Shown here: in pieces, positions 44,514 to 56,905 of the stretch
Layout of the letters: every line of letters starts with the position of its first letter
Position numbering within the stretch: position 1 is the first letter of the stretch
Assembly: GCA_033032865.1 (NCBI GenBank)
Contig: JAWHQI010000019.1
Location: 11,884,001 to 11,948,000 of the forward strand
Reading direction: 5' to 3'
DNA from: Dactylorhiza incarnata
Taxonomy: Eukaryota; Streptophyta; Magnoliopsida; Asparagales; Orchidaceae
DNA length: 64,000 nt
Notes under the pieces: model-generated
The model's database searches: none
What the model was told of the DNA's origin: nothing
Seen by the model: the letters and a program-made list of their open reading frames with translations, nothing else
Made by a program: the position numbers and the translations under genes

Positions 44514-47500
44514 TGTAACGCCCCGGGTTTTCTTATTATTATTATTTTTAATGAACATATGAAATTAATAATAATTATTTTAAAACGAAATATTAATTCG
44601 AGGCGTCGTCGTCTTCCGGCGTTTTGTTGCTAGAAAGAGGCTTATGCGGGTATATGTATAAAAAAAAATATAAAGATATATATATATATTCGTGTATATA
44701 TGGGTTCCTGTATAGGTAAAATAATTGCAACCATGATTTCATATGAGGAGTTTTTGTTTATATATAGGTAGGTGCATAGATAATTACATATACATATATA
44801 TAAGTATTATATATAAATTCTTATATATATATAAATGTTATCTTTATATATATATATAAAAGTTAATTTTATTTTACTTATAAAAGCTGCTGCCATTCTT
44901 TCCTCCCCCGATATCTCCTTCTTGCCGTGTGAGTGGAGTGCGTGAGCTAGGGCTTCGTCGCATCGCCGGCGTCGGGAGGTGTTAGCCGCCGGAGGAAGGG
45001 TTTTGGAGGTCGCCGGTGCTTGGTTCCTTCATCGGAGTAAGGATCGGGTGGCTCGCGTCGGGATCGGCAGTGGCCTTGCGGTCTTCAGGCAAGGAAACTC
45101 TTCCCCTTCATCTCCTTCTCGTCTTCTTCTTGTTTCTTATGAGCTTGGCTTGAATATGGGGTTGTGAAGGCTTTAACCTATGTTGTGCAAGAAAATTCTT
45201 CTTCTCCCCCTTCTCCCCCACTCTTCTGTTGTTTTTATCGTATGGAGTTTATTCGAGTGGATCTCTTTACCTAGCTTCCAAATTCTTGCACCTGCTTTCT
45301 TTGTTGTTTGGGAGCTTATACTGGTAGATTTCTTCACCTAATTTCTAAACTCCTCTGATCTGTTATGTGGGAGTTATGCTTACAGTTCCTTACCCGATTT
45401 CTGTTCTGATTATTTGGGGGCTTTTGCTAGCAGATCTTCCTGGTTTTGTTAGCATAGTTTCTTGGGGTTTATGCTATAAATTTTGGAAACCCTGTTTTGG
45501 TGGGGTTGCATGCTCGGTTCATTTTGGCGATTCTGATTACGTTGCTTGTTAAATTCTGCAAACTATATATATTAATTGGCTAATTCTGCGTAAATCCCTA
45601 GCATAAATATCGGGTTGGTTATATGCTTCCTTGCGACTAAAGACCTGGATGGTTTGCATCATTAGGAGAGTTTAGAAATTTTATGATTTGAGGATTGAGT
45701 TTGTCGTTGCTGATTTCCCTTTCCAGATTTCATAAATGGAGGTATTCTTGTGTTATAGCATTTGTGTTGGGGGTGCTGTTATGGATCTTGTTTTGAGAAG
45801 TGCTGTTATGGATCTTGTTTTGAGAAGTGCTGTTATGGATTTTGTTTTGGGAGGTGTTGTTATGGCATCTAGATAGGGGGGATGCCTTATTATAAAGTTC
45901 GGTTTGGGGTATGTTAGCAGCTTTCTTGGGGGTTTATGCTTGCTGATTGTGGCTAAATTTGGGCTGTCTATATATATGTATATATGTGTGCTGATGGAAA
46001 TCTTGAAGCTTTTGCTATTTCGTTTCTGATTATGTCGCCGGCTAAATCCTACACATGTCATCCTCTGCACTGGCCATTCCCTACACTCGTCATTAGCTTG
46101 GGGTGCGGTTATGAAAGTCATTTGGAGCCATTCTCTTCCTCTCCCTCCTCTTCTCTTATCTCTATGTTCATTCTGGATTTAGGATGTTTTCCTTATGGTG
46201 ACGGCAATTGGGTTGAGTTCAGAAAAATCAGGACTTGCACTTCTTTCTCTCCCTCCTCTTTCTCACTCACCATTTCACTCTCAAGTTAAATAATATAATC
46301 TAAAGGTTGTTTTGAGGCTAGTTGTTACTCTGCTCACAGCTTGGGGTAAATCCGGATTTGGGGCTTGAGTTCAAGGGTATTTTTCTGTGGTTTATCTCGC
46401 TATGGGTTTGCGGTTGAGCTTCATGTAGAAATCACATTGTATTCTTTTGGGGGTTCTTGCCAGGCATGGCTGGCTATTGTGGGTGTTTTCTCTATTGGGT
46501 ATTTAAATGGAAGGTGAATGTATGATCATGTATAGTGGCCGACTGAAGCATTTAATGTGGGAAGTGTTGCATGGCATGTGCATCCTTTCGGGAGTAACTT
46601 CAGATCTTTGTCTGGTTCTCGTTGAGGGTTGTTGGTGTTTAGAGGCTCGTACCTAAGATTCTGCTCCTTGGGCAACTCCTATCGAGTCGTTGTAGTAGAC
46701 ATAAGAGTTAGGTCGTAGCTAATCAATGGCGCAACCCTAAAGTAAATGATCTCAAGTGATACTGCAGTGGACGGCGACCAGAGATAAGCTCGGTAGTAGT
46801 CCCCTTGGCTGGTGGTTGCTGGGTGATCGGGCGTTCTTCTCTTTCCGTCATTTCTTCCTCTTTCTCTGCCAACTTCTGTTAAGTTTTCCGTCAACTTTTG
46901 ATGAGCTTTTCGGCCGACTTCATCGTTTATTTGGAATCGTTTCCTCATGTATTTATATGTTCTTTTGCTGGGTATCTTAAGCGGTGCTATCAAGTATGTT
47001 AAGTCCCTTTGGTTGAGACCTTCGAGGATCTATGCCTTATTCGTTGAGTTGTCCTGTATATGGTTAGCGGTCATTTATGGTGTCTTGTCGTGCCTTATTC
47101 ATCGTTCTATTATGAGAAGTTCGTTGGGAGTCAAGTTTGGACTCGCCAAGTGTTTCCCTTGTGATCTGCGTTAGCTATGTTCCAAGTGTTCTCTTATGAA
47201 CCCACTAATATTGTTCTGGTGTTTGGCCTTCGTGTCAAGTTACCTCCGTCTCGTTCCGACACCAAGCCCTGCATGGTGTCGGGTTGCTGAAATCTTCAGC
47301 TCTGTTGTAAGTTGAATATTAACCTATTGGTTTATTGCTGAATCCTGTGTTTTCCTGATTCTCTCGACTTGAATTATGGTTAAGACCATTTGTTACCATG
47401 TTTTCCCGGTCTGACCCTCCTCCTTGGGTTCTGTTGGATCTATGAGCTAAGTTTTCTTTGTTGCCTAATTCTTCGGGATAGTTTTGTTGAATGGTTCTTG

Positions 47501-48819
47501 ATCTCCATGACCTCCGTGGTCTAATGTTCTGAGTGTTCTCAGGTGTCCTGCACTGAGGTTTGTTTATATACTTATATATATACATATACCTATATATATG
47601 ATTGTGCACCCCTGCTACAGGTGCTAAGTGTGAGTTTGTTGAGCGTGTGAGCTTAAAGTCACCGCCACAGTGCCTCTTTGGACTGTTGGTTTGGGTGGAT
47701 TGGAGTCACCGCCGCAGCACTCCTGAATTGGATTCTGGGTGGCAGTGGATATGGGACCACACCCGGTTTTGGGCTGCGGGCGTTAGTGGAAGATACTACC
47801 GTCGAAGTGCCTTCTTTTGGGGGACGCTTTTCCCTCGAGCTGATCAGTCTCAAGTTTTATTAAGCTTATATGCTTATGTATGGTATTATGATATATTATA
47901 TGTATAATCATCACCTCTGAGCCACAGGGACGGACACGTGGTTGGCCATGATTGCTTTGGCTATTACCTTTCAGTGCAGGCTTTTCTTTTACTCCTACCG
48001 AGTGCACTCGTTTGTGCTGGCTCGTGTTGTGGTTAGATTATTTATGTTTACCTGCTTAGTTCTTCTTTCTGTACTCCTTTATTACTAATTGCTGCTAATC
48101 TTGGTTTTCTTGCACCCTTTTGGGCTGAGGCATTCTTTTCTTATGAATGTCTCAGGTTCAGGTTTTTAGCTGCCGCAGGAGTTAGAGCGGCGTCGTTTAG
48201 CTGTCCTGTAGAGGCCCTTCCTCTCTAGTAGGTAAGGGGCAGTTCTTTTGGTTGTTTTTCCTTCTTTCCTGCGGGTTCGTGTCAGTTGTTGACGCCCGTA
48301 TGAATCTCTTCCTGTGCTAGTTTACTTGCTAGTTATTTTGCTGTTACTTTCAAATTGTTTACCTACTTGCTCTCTGGGAAGCTTTATGCTAGAATGCATT
48401 AGTTACTTTTGGGTATAAAAATGTCATTTTTGCATATCATGGTTTTAAATAAATGTCACGTACTTTGAAGATCGTAGAAAATCTTTTCTTACTATATTAA
48501 ACATAGATATATGCATATTATTTCTGGGATGTTCATCTTCATGCTCATGTAGGCTAAAAACAAACCTATTTTTCCGCTGCGCATATATAGTTTTCTACTT
48601 GTGGACTAGATGATCCACTGGACCGAGGGACGCGGTCTTAAGTTAATAATGAAAATTTCTCTTTTTAATATAAACACATATATGTCTTTTATAAATTATC
48701 GTAAGGAGTGTTTGCCTGAGCGTCTGTAGTCGTCTCCTGCAGGCGTGGCATCACGACGCGTATTTTCCCCTTGCTCTGATAATATGTATTATATTCTTGG
48801 GAAAATGCGGGTTGTGACA
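44514..48819 (+). repeat. G3 3' LTR
   Basis: 4,306 bp, starting TGTAACGCCCCGGG and ending TGCGGGTTGTGACA. It is almost the same as 38862-43166; most differences I noticed are transitions. TATA box at 44879-44886. No gene. Confidence 0.92.
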
Positions 48820-49541
48820 TCCACCTTCGTCAATCTGTCGACGATCACCCAAATCGAGTCGTTTCCCGCACGGGATCGGGGAAGACCGTGTATAAAGTCC
48901 ATAGAGATGTCGTCGAACTTCCACTCCGGCACTGTAATTGGCTGCAATAATACTATTGGGTGTCGGCACTCCGCCTTCACGAGTTGGCAAGACTCGCAGT
49001 GGGTCACAAAATATACGATGTCTTTCTTCATGCCTGGTCAATTCATGGTCCTCTTCAAATCTGCAGTCATCTTGGTAATGCCCGGGTGCACGGAATATCT
49101 GCTGCAATGAGCCTCTGACATAATATCCTCCCGAATCTAGCCCCCTGCTGGTATATACACTCGGCCTCTACAACTCAACAGGCCGTCCTTCAGCGAATAA
49201 TCTCCAGCTGAGCCTGCCTCTAAGGCTCTGAATATCGGTTCCAACTTGGCATCCTGCCTCTGCCCATCCCTGATGCGGTCTCGAATGTCGTTAGTGGCAC
49301 CCATCGCTGCTAAGTACTCCTCATACCGCTCTGAATCGTCCTCAGACACTAGGGAGATCTTCATGTCCTCGAACATCCGTACTAACTCCATGGCCATCAA
49401 CTTGGGCTCTGCTCCTGACGTAGTAGCTCTCCTGCTCAGTGCGTCTGCTACTACATTCACCTTCCCTGGGTGGTAATGCATCATGTACTGATAGTCTGAT
49501 AAGAACTCCACCCATTGCCTTTGCCGGATATTCAACTCCTT
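48820..49541 (-). pseudogene. pol: G2 pol: RNase H end and integrase first half
   Basis: The stretch 49535-49137 starts with MNIRQRQWVEFLSDYQY and YHPGKVNVVADALSRRA, the RNase H to integrase connection. Then, after stops near 49134 and 49044, come PGMKKDIVYFVTHCESCQLV (zinc-binding HHCC part), EWKFDDISMDFIHGLPRSRA (first catalytic Asp) and VIVDRLTKV, where G3 interrupts. The reading frame is the same as that of the part left of G3. The stop at 49044 replaces the Trp that precedes PGMKK in the family. Confidence 0.88.
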
Positions 49542-50516
49542 CTACGTATCTACATACTTCAGATTCTTGTGATCTGAGAATATGTCGCAGTGGACACCAT
49601 AGAGGTAGTGTCGCCGGATCTTGAGAGCGAACACGACTGCTCCCATCTCCAAGTCATGCACCGGGTAGTTCCGCTCGTGGTTCTTCAACTGGGGGGAGGC
49701 GTAAGCTATCACGTGCTCATTTTGCATCAGAACGGCACCCATCCCCTGATATGATGCATCTGTATACACCTGGAATCCTTCCTTCCCCGATGGCAGGGCA
49801 AGAATGGGGGCCGAAGTAAGCCGACCCTTCAGCTCCTGGAAAGCTGCCTCACACTGCGGGGTCCATGCAAAAGTAGCATCCTTCTTCGTCAGGGATGTGA
49901 GTGGGAGGGCTATCTGAGAAAACCCCTGAATGAACTTCCGGTAGTAGCCGGCAAGTCCCAAGAAACTCCTGACGTCGGTGGCCGTATTCAACGGCGGCCA
50001 ATCCCATACTGCCTGAATCTTTGCTGGGTCCACTGCTAGACCAGCTCCACTGATGATATGGCCTAGAAAGGCCACCTCCTTCAACCAAAACTGACACTTG
50101 CTGAACTTCACATACAAACGATGCTCCAGGAGCTTCTCCAAGGTTAGTGCCAAATGCAGTGCATGCTCCTTCTCCGTCCTCGAGTAGATGAGGATGTCGT
50201 CAATGAACACAATGACAAAGATGTCGAGAAAAGGCTCGAACACCCGGTTCATCAGGCTCATAAATCCTGATGGTGCATTCGTGAGCCCGAACGGCATCAC
50301 AGTGAACTCATACAACCCATATCGGCCGCTGAAAGCCGTCTTCGGGATATCCTCCTCCTGGATCCTCAGCTGATAATACCCAGATCTCAAATCCAGCTTC
50401 GAAAAGCAGTGGGCTCCCTCTAGTTGGTCAAATAACTCGTCTATCCTTGGCAGAGGGTACGTATTCTGCACCGTCAGTCTATTCTGGGCTCTGTAGTCGA
50501 TGCACAATCGGAGCAT
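49542..50516 (-). CDS. pol: G2 pol: reverse transcriptase and RNase H, long open part
   Basis: 324 codons open. The RT has [59 protein letters not shown], catalytic [18 protein letters not shown] and [18 protein letters not shown]. RNase H has [18 protein letters not shown] (catalytic Asp), [20 protein letters not shown] (Glu) and [10 protein letters not shown]. It is part of the gag-pol polyprotein and is separated from the upstream protease/RT start by a TAG at 50526-50528 and from the downstream part by a TAG near 49539. Domain core looks sound; expression as a polyprotein is blocked by stops. Confidence 0.9.
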   Translation of the reverse strand: MLRLCIDYRAQNRLTVQNTYPLPRIDELFDQLEGAHCFSKLDLRSGYYQLRIQEEDIPKTAFSGRYGLYEFTVMPFGLTNAPSGFMSLMNRVFEPFLDIFVIVFIDDILIYSRTEKEHALHLALTLEKLLEHRLYVKFSKCQFWLKEVAFLGHIISGAGLAVDPAKIQAVWDWPPLNTATDVRSFLGLAGYYRKFIQGFSQIALPLTSLTKKDATFAWTPQCEAAFQELKGRLTSAPILALPSGKEGFQVYTDASYQGMGAVLMQNEHVIAYASPQLKNHERNYPVHDLEMGAVVFALKIRRHYLYGVHCDIFSDHKNLKYVDT

Positions 50517-50525
50517 GCCATCCTT

Positions 50526-51230
50526 CTACTTCTTCACGAACAACACTGGAGCTCCCCAGGGTGAAGAACTCGGCCTAATGAACCCAGCTTCCATTATCTC
50601 CTGCAGCTGGCTCTGAATTTCTACCAACTCCTTCGGGTCCATTCGATAAGGGGCCCTAGATACCGGCTTAGCTCCCGACACCAGTTGGATCTGGAAATTC
50701 TTCTCGCGGTGCGGTGGCAGTCTGGGAAGCTTCTCCGGAAAGACATCAGCAAAATCCCATACGACCGAGATACTTGACACTGATTCCTTGACTTCAGTTG
50801 CCTCAAAGAGCACCTGATATACCTCGTCTCCCTGCAGGTGGGCCTTGACGGCCTGAATAGATGATAAGAAGAGACGAGAGGTGGGTAGAGTACCTTCGAA
50901 AACTACTTCACCGTCTTCATGCTTTAGAACGATCCTCCTTGTCGGGCAGTCAATCTTTGCCTGGTTCCCGAACAACCAGCTCATGCCCAGGATCAGGTCG
51001 TAGTCTTTCATCTTCAGCACAGTCGCCGGGGCCTCGAACAGACTTCCTCCAATCTCCACCCTCATGCTGCACGTGGCATTTGTTAGAACCTCCGATCCAT
51101 CCGGAAATCACACCCTCTTGTAATCGCTCTTGATGTAATGGACTTGGTCCAGGTCCTCGATAAACTTAGTCGAGACGAACGAGTGCGAGGCACCCATATC
51201 GAACAAGGTAAAAGCGGGTTTGTCGTAAAC
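50526..51230 (-). pseudogene. pol: G2 pol: protease and RT start
   Basis: The protease active site reads TLFDMGASHSFVS (family DTGASHSF; the Thr is Met) near 51210. A TGA interrupts at about 51113, where the family has Arg-Phe-Pro. The open frame then holds MKDYDLILGMSWLFGNQAKID and the linker [40 protein letters not shown] and [14 protein letters not shown], ending in a stop. It is in frame with the RT part downstream. Confidence 0.87.
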
Positions 51231-51299
51231 GCATACTAAACCTGAAGGTTTTGGTTGTTTGGTTCAATGCTAAGGTAAAACTAAAATTTATAAGGTACA

Positions 51300-52401
51300 A
51301 ACAATTAAAAGAAACGCATCAAAGTACCTGCGATGACCCTTGCTGGGTCCTGGGGCCTTGCCAAGTCTAGGGCATACGCCTGCTCCCTGTACTGTCTTCG
51401 GTCATCGCCCTGAAATCCACGACCTTGTCCACGTCCTCGGCCCCCGAAATGTTGGCCCTGTGGTGCTGCCCGTAGTGCTGGTGGTGCATTCCTCTGAGGG
51501 GAGTTTCTCTTGATATGGCCGGTCTGGTGGCAGTGGTAGCACTACGGTGGTGGCCCACCTCCTCCAATCCTTGGCATCTCCCGCATCTATAGAGGATGAG
51601 GAGCCAACACTACCGTCTCTCTCTACTCCTGCCTCTTGGTTGATCCCTTCTGCCTCCTCGTCCCTGATCCTCCATTGGTCTCTTTCTCCCACGAACAACT
51701 TGCTGGTCTATCTCCAGCTTCTTGGCCATCTCTAGAATCTTAGTCATGCTGTCGTCGGAGACGAAGAGGAGGGCCTGCCTCAGCTCATCACGAAGGCCCT
51801 TGTAGAACCTCTTTTCATATGCTGCGTCATTCAGCTGATACGAAACCGCAAACCGGGATAGATGGGTAAACTCCCGGTGATACTCCAGAAATGTCCTGCT
51901 CCCCTGCCTCAACTGCAAAAACCTATCCTCCAGCTCGTCTCTTGCAGATTGCTGCACAAAATGCTCCAGCAGGGCTGCCTTGAAATCATCCCACGCAACG
52001 TCCGCAGCCTCCAGTCCCGGATAAGTTGTATCCAAGAACCTCTTCCACCATATCTTGGCAAGAGACTCCAAGCAAGAAACCACTAGTGGCACCTCCATGT
52101 CTGTCGGGCACTGAATCCCTGTCAACATCTCCTCCATGATGTCCACCCACTCCTCAGTCCTCACAACGGTCTCCGTCCCGATGTATGATGGTGGGGAAAC
52201 ACCTCGAAAGATGCTCAGCCAATTGGCCCCAGGGTTTTGCTGTGGAGCCGGTGCCTGCTGTGCCCTGAAAGTCTCTAGAATGGCAGTCAGTGTCTGTCCC
52301 AACTTCGACTGCTGAAACGGGGTAGGAGTCGGTGGTGGTGGTATGACGTTTGGAGTCGGTGGAACTCCATGCTGCGGTGTAGGGTTCGTCGCGGGCTACA
52401 T
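51300..52401 (-). pseudogene. gag: G2 gag
   Basis: The likely original ATG is at 52401, because the frame after it is proline-rich and leads into LGQTLTAILETF, but its second codon is TAG. The open part runs 52302-51610: NWLSIFRGVSPPSYIGTE, EWVDIMEEMLTGIQCP, KIWWKRFLDTTY, FLQLRQGSRTFLEYHREFTH and YKGLRDELRQALLFVSDDSM, i.e. the gypsy capsid domain, then an Arg-rich stretch. After a frameshift the zinc knuckle is CYHCHQTGHIKRNS near 51540, with the last Cys replaced by Ser and a stop just before it. A Gly/Arg/Gln-rich tail follows to about 51300. Confidence 0.85.
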
Positions 52402-52587
52402 AAGAAAATTACACTCGTAAGGGACTTAGCTAAAGAACGATCAGTTATAAGTGGACCTTTCCATGTGATTTCCCTTATGGGCACACCATTGCTTCCGCTG
52501 CTAGTTTGTCCTCAAACTAAGCTCGCGCGGGGTGGCCCAGGGTTTGTGGACTTCTTTTCTTCGGAACGAGGTTTGGCTCTGATACCA
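52402..52587 (-). other. G2 leader and primer binding site
   Basis: The PBS TGGTATCAGAGC (minus strand, 52576-52587) lies two bases from the 5' LTR, complementary to initiator Met-tRNA. The leader from it to gag (about 175 bp) has no open frame of interest. Confidence 0.85.
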
Positions 52588-55500
52588 CTTGTAAGACCCC
52601 CTTTTTTTTCAAACATCCGGGTCTTAGGCCCAGAACCGCCGCTTTGCGGTGACACCCTCGCTCGGGAAGGTTGCCACCACAAAATGTCGACGTTGCTAGC
52701 CAAATCGAACACGAAGAAGCAAAGAAAGATAAGCTAAAAAGAAGGCCAAGTCCATATCACATAGAAAAGGTATAACAACCACAAGAGGTGTCCACATAAA
52801 TATAACTGAAATGAAAGAGATACAAGGGCTCTTGCCCGATACATCAAAACCTCACTACAAATTCACTCGCGGAAGCAAAACAACTAGATATAAAAGACAC
52901 TCACGGATCCTGTCATCGGTGCTCCCGTACTAGACTGTCCCGCCTCCATCTGCACCGGCCTCTGGTGCTGCTCCGTCGCTGCGGTCTCCTAAAATGATAA
53001 GGTCCACCGACCATTAGTCAAAAATACTAAGCCAATCCCCCACCCCTCCCCCGGTGACTCCTAGGCACCGAGCGGGAAGGATAAAGTGGAGGGCAAACAA
53101 GGGGTAACAACAATAGCAGATGACAGGGTATTATCTACAGGAAAAGATATACCACTACACAAGTATATATAATTAAAAAATAAAACAGTTAATAAGCATA
53201 GCAAGAGCAGGTAAGGAATAAGTAACGTGCAGTAAATAAAGACATGTATGTAATAGAGAAGTAACCATTGATTTATAGGAATGCCCACACAAACCTATAG
53301 ACCAAGGGGTCATTTAGCAAGGCCTATCGTATAAGAAGTCCCATAACCGACTTATACGATAGGGGTAGGGGTTGAAATGAAATGTTTATCTATGACAAGC
53401 AAGGTATGCAGTTATGCTATGTTCATACAAGTGCAACTCACCCACTTCAACTCTATGAGCATAGACCTTTAGTTCCCCCTTTTTGGAGCTAGCTAGACTC
53501 CCAGGATACTCCCGTAGTGGCAAACGGAAGTGCTGGGTTGGGCCTCGCCCACCTCTAGGTTGGTATATGCACTACCTAACCTAGACCTATCATACGCCTC
53601 AACGCAAATCCGCGGAGCATCTGCGTACTCTTACTGGCTGGACCACCAGACTTTTATGGCTAAGTGCAAATTCCACACTTGCCGAGCCCGAGTACCAACG
53701 TTGGTGTAACGACCGTCGACACTAAGGACCCACCACCTTGTGCATATGCAACATGTTCTACTATCTATCTACATACTCCAAACATAAACCACCTGGGCTT
53801 AACTTGCCCAACCAAAAACATATCTTAGTCACAAACTCACCGGATCAACAATCCGCACAAACCACCACCGAGCCTACAGCCTGGGGTACCAAACCAACTA
53901 AACTCTCGTGACAACAGAGTTGAGTGAATGTGATATTAGTTAATCTTGAGCATCTTCTATACTCCTACGACTTATGGTTAATCTTGGACTTCCCGAGGGT
54001 TACCCTGTAAGGGGCTCGCTACGGTACTAGGAACTGTAATGGGATGACACCCCAAAGTTCCCTTTCTCAAGACACTTACTGTTATTGGTATCTACCCTTA
54101 AGAATTCCCTTCTACCATTTCACTTGAACTAGACCTAAGTGCTTTAAGACACATCAGGGGCAAGACGATCTACGTCAATCCCCAGGACAACCTTACTCTT
54201 AACCCACCAAGTACACTTTCCTCACATACACTTCCTGGGGTGGACTTCTAACTATCTAATTAACCCATGTGCACCATCTGCACACCATTTTTACCTAGTA
54301 GGTCACTAAAAATCTAAGTTTCACAGTTTTACTAAACGCAGACCACTCTAACTATATGAAGCTTATAACTAGAGGTACTCCAAATATTCATCCAACTGAC
54401 CCAAGATAATTACTGAAGGTCTATCATGGTGTTATAAGACTAAATCCAGAGAATGATATTTTTCCTAATTTATTTAGCATTTATTTTAATTTCTCCAAAC
54501 ATTTGTCAAGTATGAAAATGAGCATGATGTGTAAGTAAATCTTATGATATGGCTTTCCAAAAATTATAATAAATCTATGATGACAAAATAACATTAGAAA
54601 CAGCATATCATATTTTTACAGTAAGAAATTGTCCTCTAATTTAATTATTTACCTTCCATCCAAAATTGTAATTCTATGAAGGAACCACCAAAACGAACAA
54701 CACCAAAATTATGGGAAAATTACCAAACTCTTGTATTCATCAGAAAAGGCTAGTGACTAAGTTTCAGGATTTAAGGAAATCATTTTCTCACTAAAATAAA
54801 TACTTTAAGAAAACCTCAAATTAAATAAATTGTGATGTAACCTACTGATTTAAGTCTTCAAAAATTCTATAAAAATTCACAAAGCTTCCAATGTTCTGAA
54901 ATGTCCTATCACCAATTTTCATAATTTATAAAATAGCATTGGACCCTCAAATATTTTTCTTAAGTCTAAATCAAAACAGGTGCCTTGTGAAAGAAGTACT
55001 GATTAAATTATTTAATAAAATTCACAAAAATTACCAGAGGTCCAAACCATGATTATAAGGGCACCACCAAAGTTTCATCATAATCCAAGACTTTTTAAGC
55101 ATGTAAACGTTTCTTATAAGAAGTTTCCCTAAAGGAGTTATGTTCTAATTCAAAGGGAATATTGGCTCCTAAAATTCTTATAAAATTACCCAGTGCCTAA
55201 TTACACCATATGAACCTATCCACCAAGTTTTATAACCATCCAGGGACTTTTGACCACATGGCCTTCACAAGGTTCTAAATGCACACCTAGGAATAAAACT
55301 AGTGTTCTAGGGCTTAATCACCTCTACCCCGCCCCAAACCACTCATGGGGATACTTTAGGTGATCCTAAACCAGTGGACAAGGTTCCATCTCATGGTGAG
55401 GAGATTTGACCACAAAATTCCAAGATAAACACCATGCCCTAATTATGACCCAATTTGACCTAACTTGGGTTAACCAATTACTCAACCAAAATAGTCCCAA

Positions 55501-55974
55501 TTGGGCTGAGATTTTTACCTAGGGCCTAACTTAACCCTAAAAAGCATCCACCAAAATTTGGAGGGCATTGGAGGTCTTTTGACCCACTAATTAATTAATA
55601 TATTATTTATGAAATTATTTCAAAAATCTTAGAAAAAGGTTCTCCTAAAATTCCCATCTTCTAGTATGTTGTGTGGGTGCATGTAACTGGCCTAGGTTTA
55701 AAATATCAAGGCCATAGCATCTACCAGTAAAAAGTTATGAAGGAAAGAGTGACTGCCCTACCCTAGGGACCAGTCCCACCATTTTGTCTTTACAGGGAGC
55801 TACATTACTCCTTTTGGGCTGAAACAAATTTTAAAACACAGTAAACTCCAAGGGCTACAACTTTGGTGTTGGACACTTTTTAATCAGAGGTGATCTAGTA
55901 TTGTTAACAATTAAAATAAACTACAGCAAAAAGGTGTGACAGAAATTAATATAGCCTTTAATTATTAACTGAAC

Positions 55975-56385
55975 CTGCGTTCGACGAATGTAAGACAGCG
56001 CTCGACGAACGCTGAACACATCTGCGTTCGACGAACAAACACAGCGCTCGATGAAAACAGAGCAACCTGCGTTTGACGAATGTAAGACAGTGCTCGACAA
56101 ACGCTGAACACATCTGCGTTCGACGAACAAACACATCGCTCGACGAGACGGAGCAACCTGCGTTCGACGAATGTAAGACAGCGCTCGACGAACGCTGAAC
56201 ACATCTGTGTTCGACAAACAAACGCAGCGCTCGACGAAAACAGAGCAGCCTGCGTTCGATGAATTATTTCGTTCGACTAACCAAACTTATAATCTGCGCC
56301 CGACTAATTAACAAATAATAGCGTTCGATGAATATAACAAATAACAGCGTTCGACGAATTCCTTGTTTCGTTCGACTAATTAAAT
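55975..56385. repeat. 92-bp TTCGACGAA tandem repeat in the G2 5' LTR
   Basis: Counterpart of 36035-36440 with the same unit order. Differences are mostly within CpG sites (for example TTCGACGAA to TTTGACGAA, TTCGATGAA or TTCGACAAA), as expected from loss of methylated cytosines. Confidence 0.88.
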
Positions 56386-56866
56386 ATATAACCGTAACAA
56401 TAAAAAAAAGATCTGACGGCTCTCCATCATCGTCCCCAATCTCTGGACGGTGCGCGACAGCCCGTCCTGGGCTTCTTTGCGAGGTGATTTCCCGGCCACC
56501 TACGCCTCTTTCCGGCCATCCAATGCCACCACCACCTCCGTTGAGGTGGTGGCCGACGATAGGGGTGGTTGGCCTGCCGGAGGTGGTCGGATCGGGATTT
56601 TAGAGGAGGGAAAAAGAGTATGTATCGCACCCTTTTGGAAGCACAATCCGAGCCCTTTTGGGTACGGATCAAGCCCCAAATTTAGAAAAGATCTAGCACC
56701 AAGGGAGGAGAGGAGGAGAGGACCTGAGTAGGGGCTTGGTTGCGCGAATTCCGGCGAGTTGCCATTGACGGTGCTGGAGCTTTCGGTGCCATGCTGATCT
56801 AGACCTCCTCCGCACGATTCTCACTGAAAGTTGGGAAAACTCTTCCTCTCTGAGCACTGAAGGAAA

Positions 56867-56904
<38 letters not shown>
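56867..56904. repeat. 38-bp poly-G tract in the G2 5' LTR
   Basis: 38 consecutive G on the plus strand; the sister LTR has 17. Confidence 0.9.

Positions 56905-56905
<1 letters not shown>

Larger units (their letters stand above)
38862..48819 (+). mobile_element. G3: gypsy-type LARD, recent and essentially non-coding
   Basis: 9,958 bp. Two nearly identical 4.3 kb LTRs (38862-43166 and 44514-48819) surround only 1,347 bp. The ends are TGTAA(C/T)GCCCCGGG...GTTGTGACA. TSD is GCCAC (38857-38861) against TCCAC (48820-48824), one mismatch. Plus orientation is shown by the PBS after the left LTR. About 30 differences by eye between the LTRs (about 0.7%) make it the youngest insertion. It cannot encode its own proteins, so any movement needed a helper, presumably a related Tekay-type element. 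Confidence 0.92.

Noticed and set aside
40331..46289. Pairs of identical open frames of about 100 codons in the two G3 LTRs (for example 40331-40636 and 45984-46289) as a duplicated host gene
   Set aside because: They are duplicated only because the LTR is duplicated, have no recognisable domain, overlap open frames on the other strand, and lie in LTR sequence downstream of the LTR TATA box.
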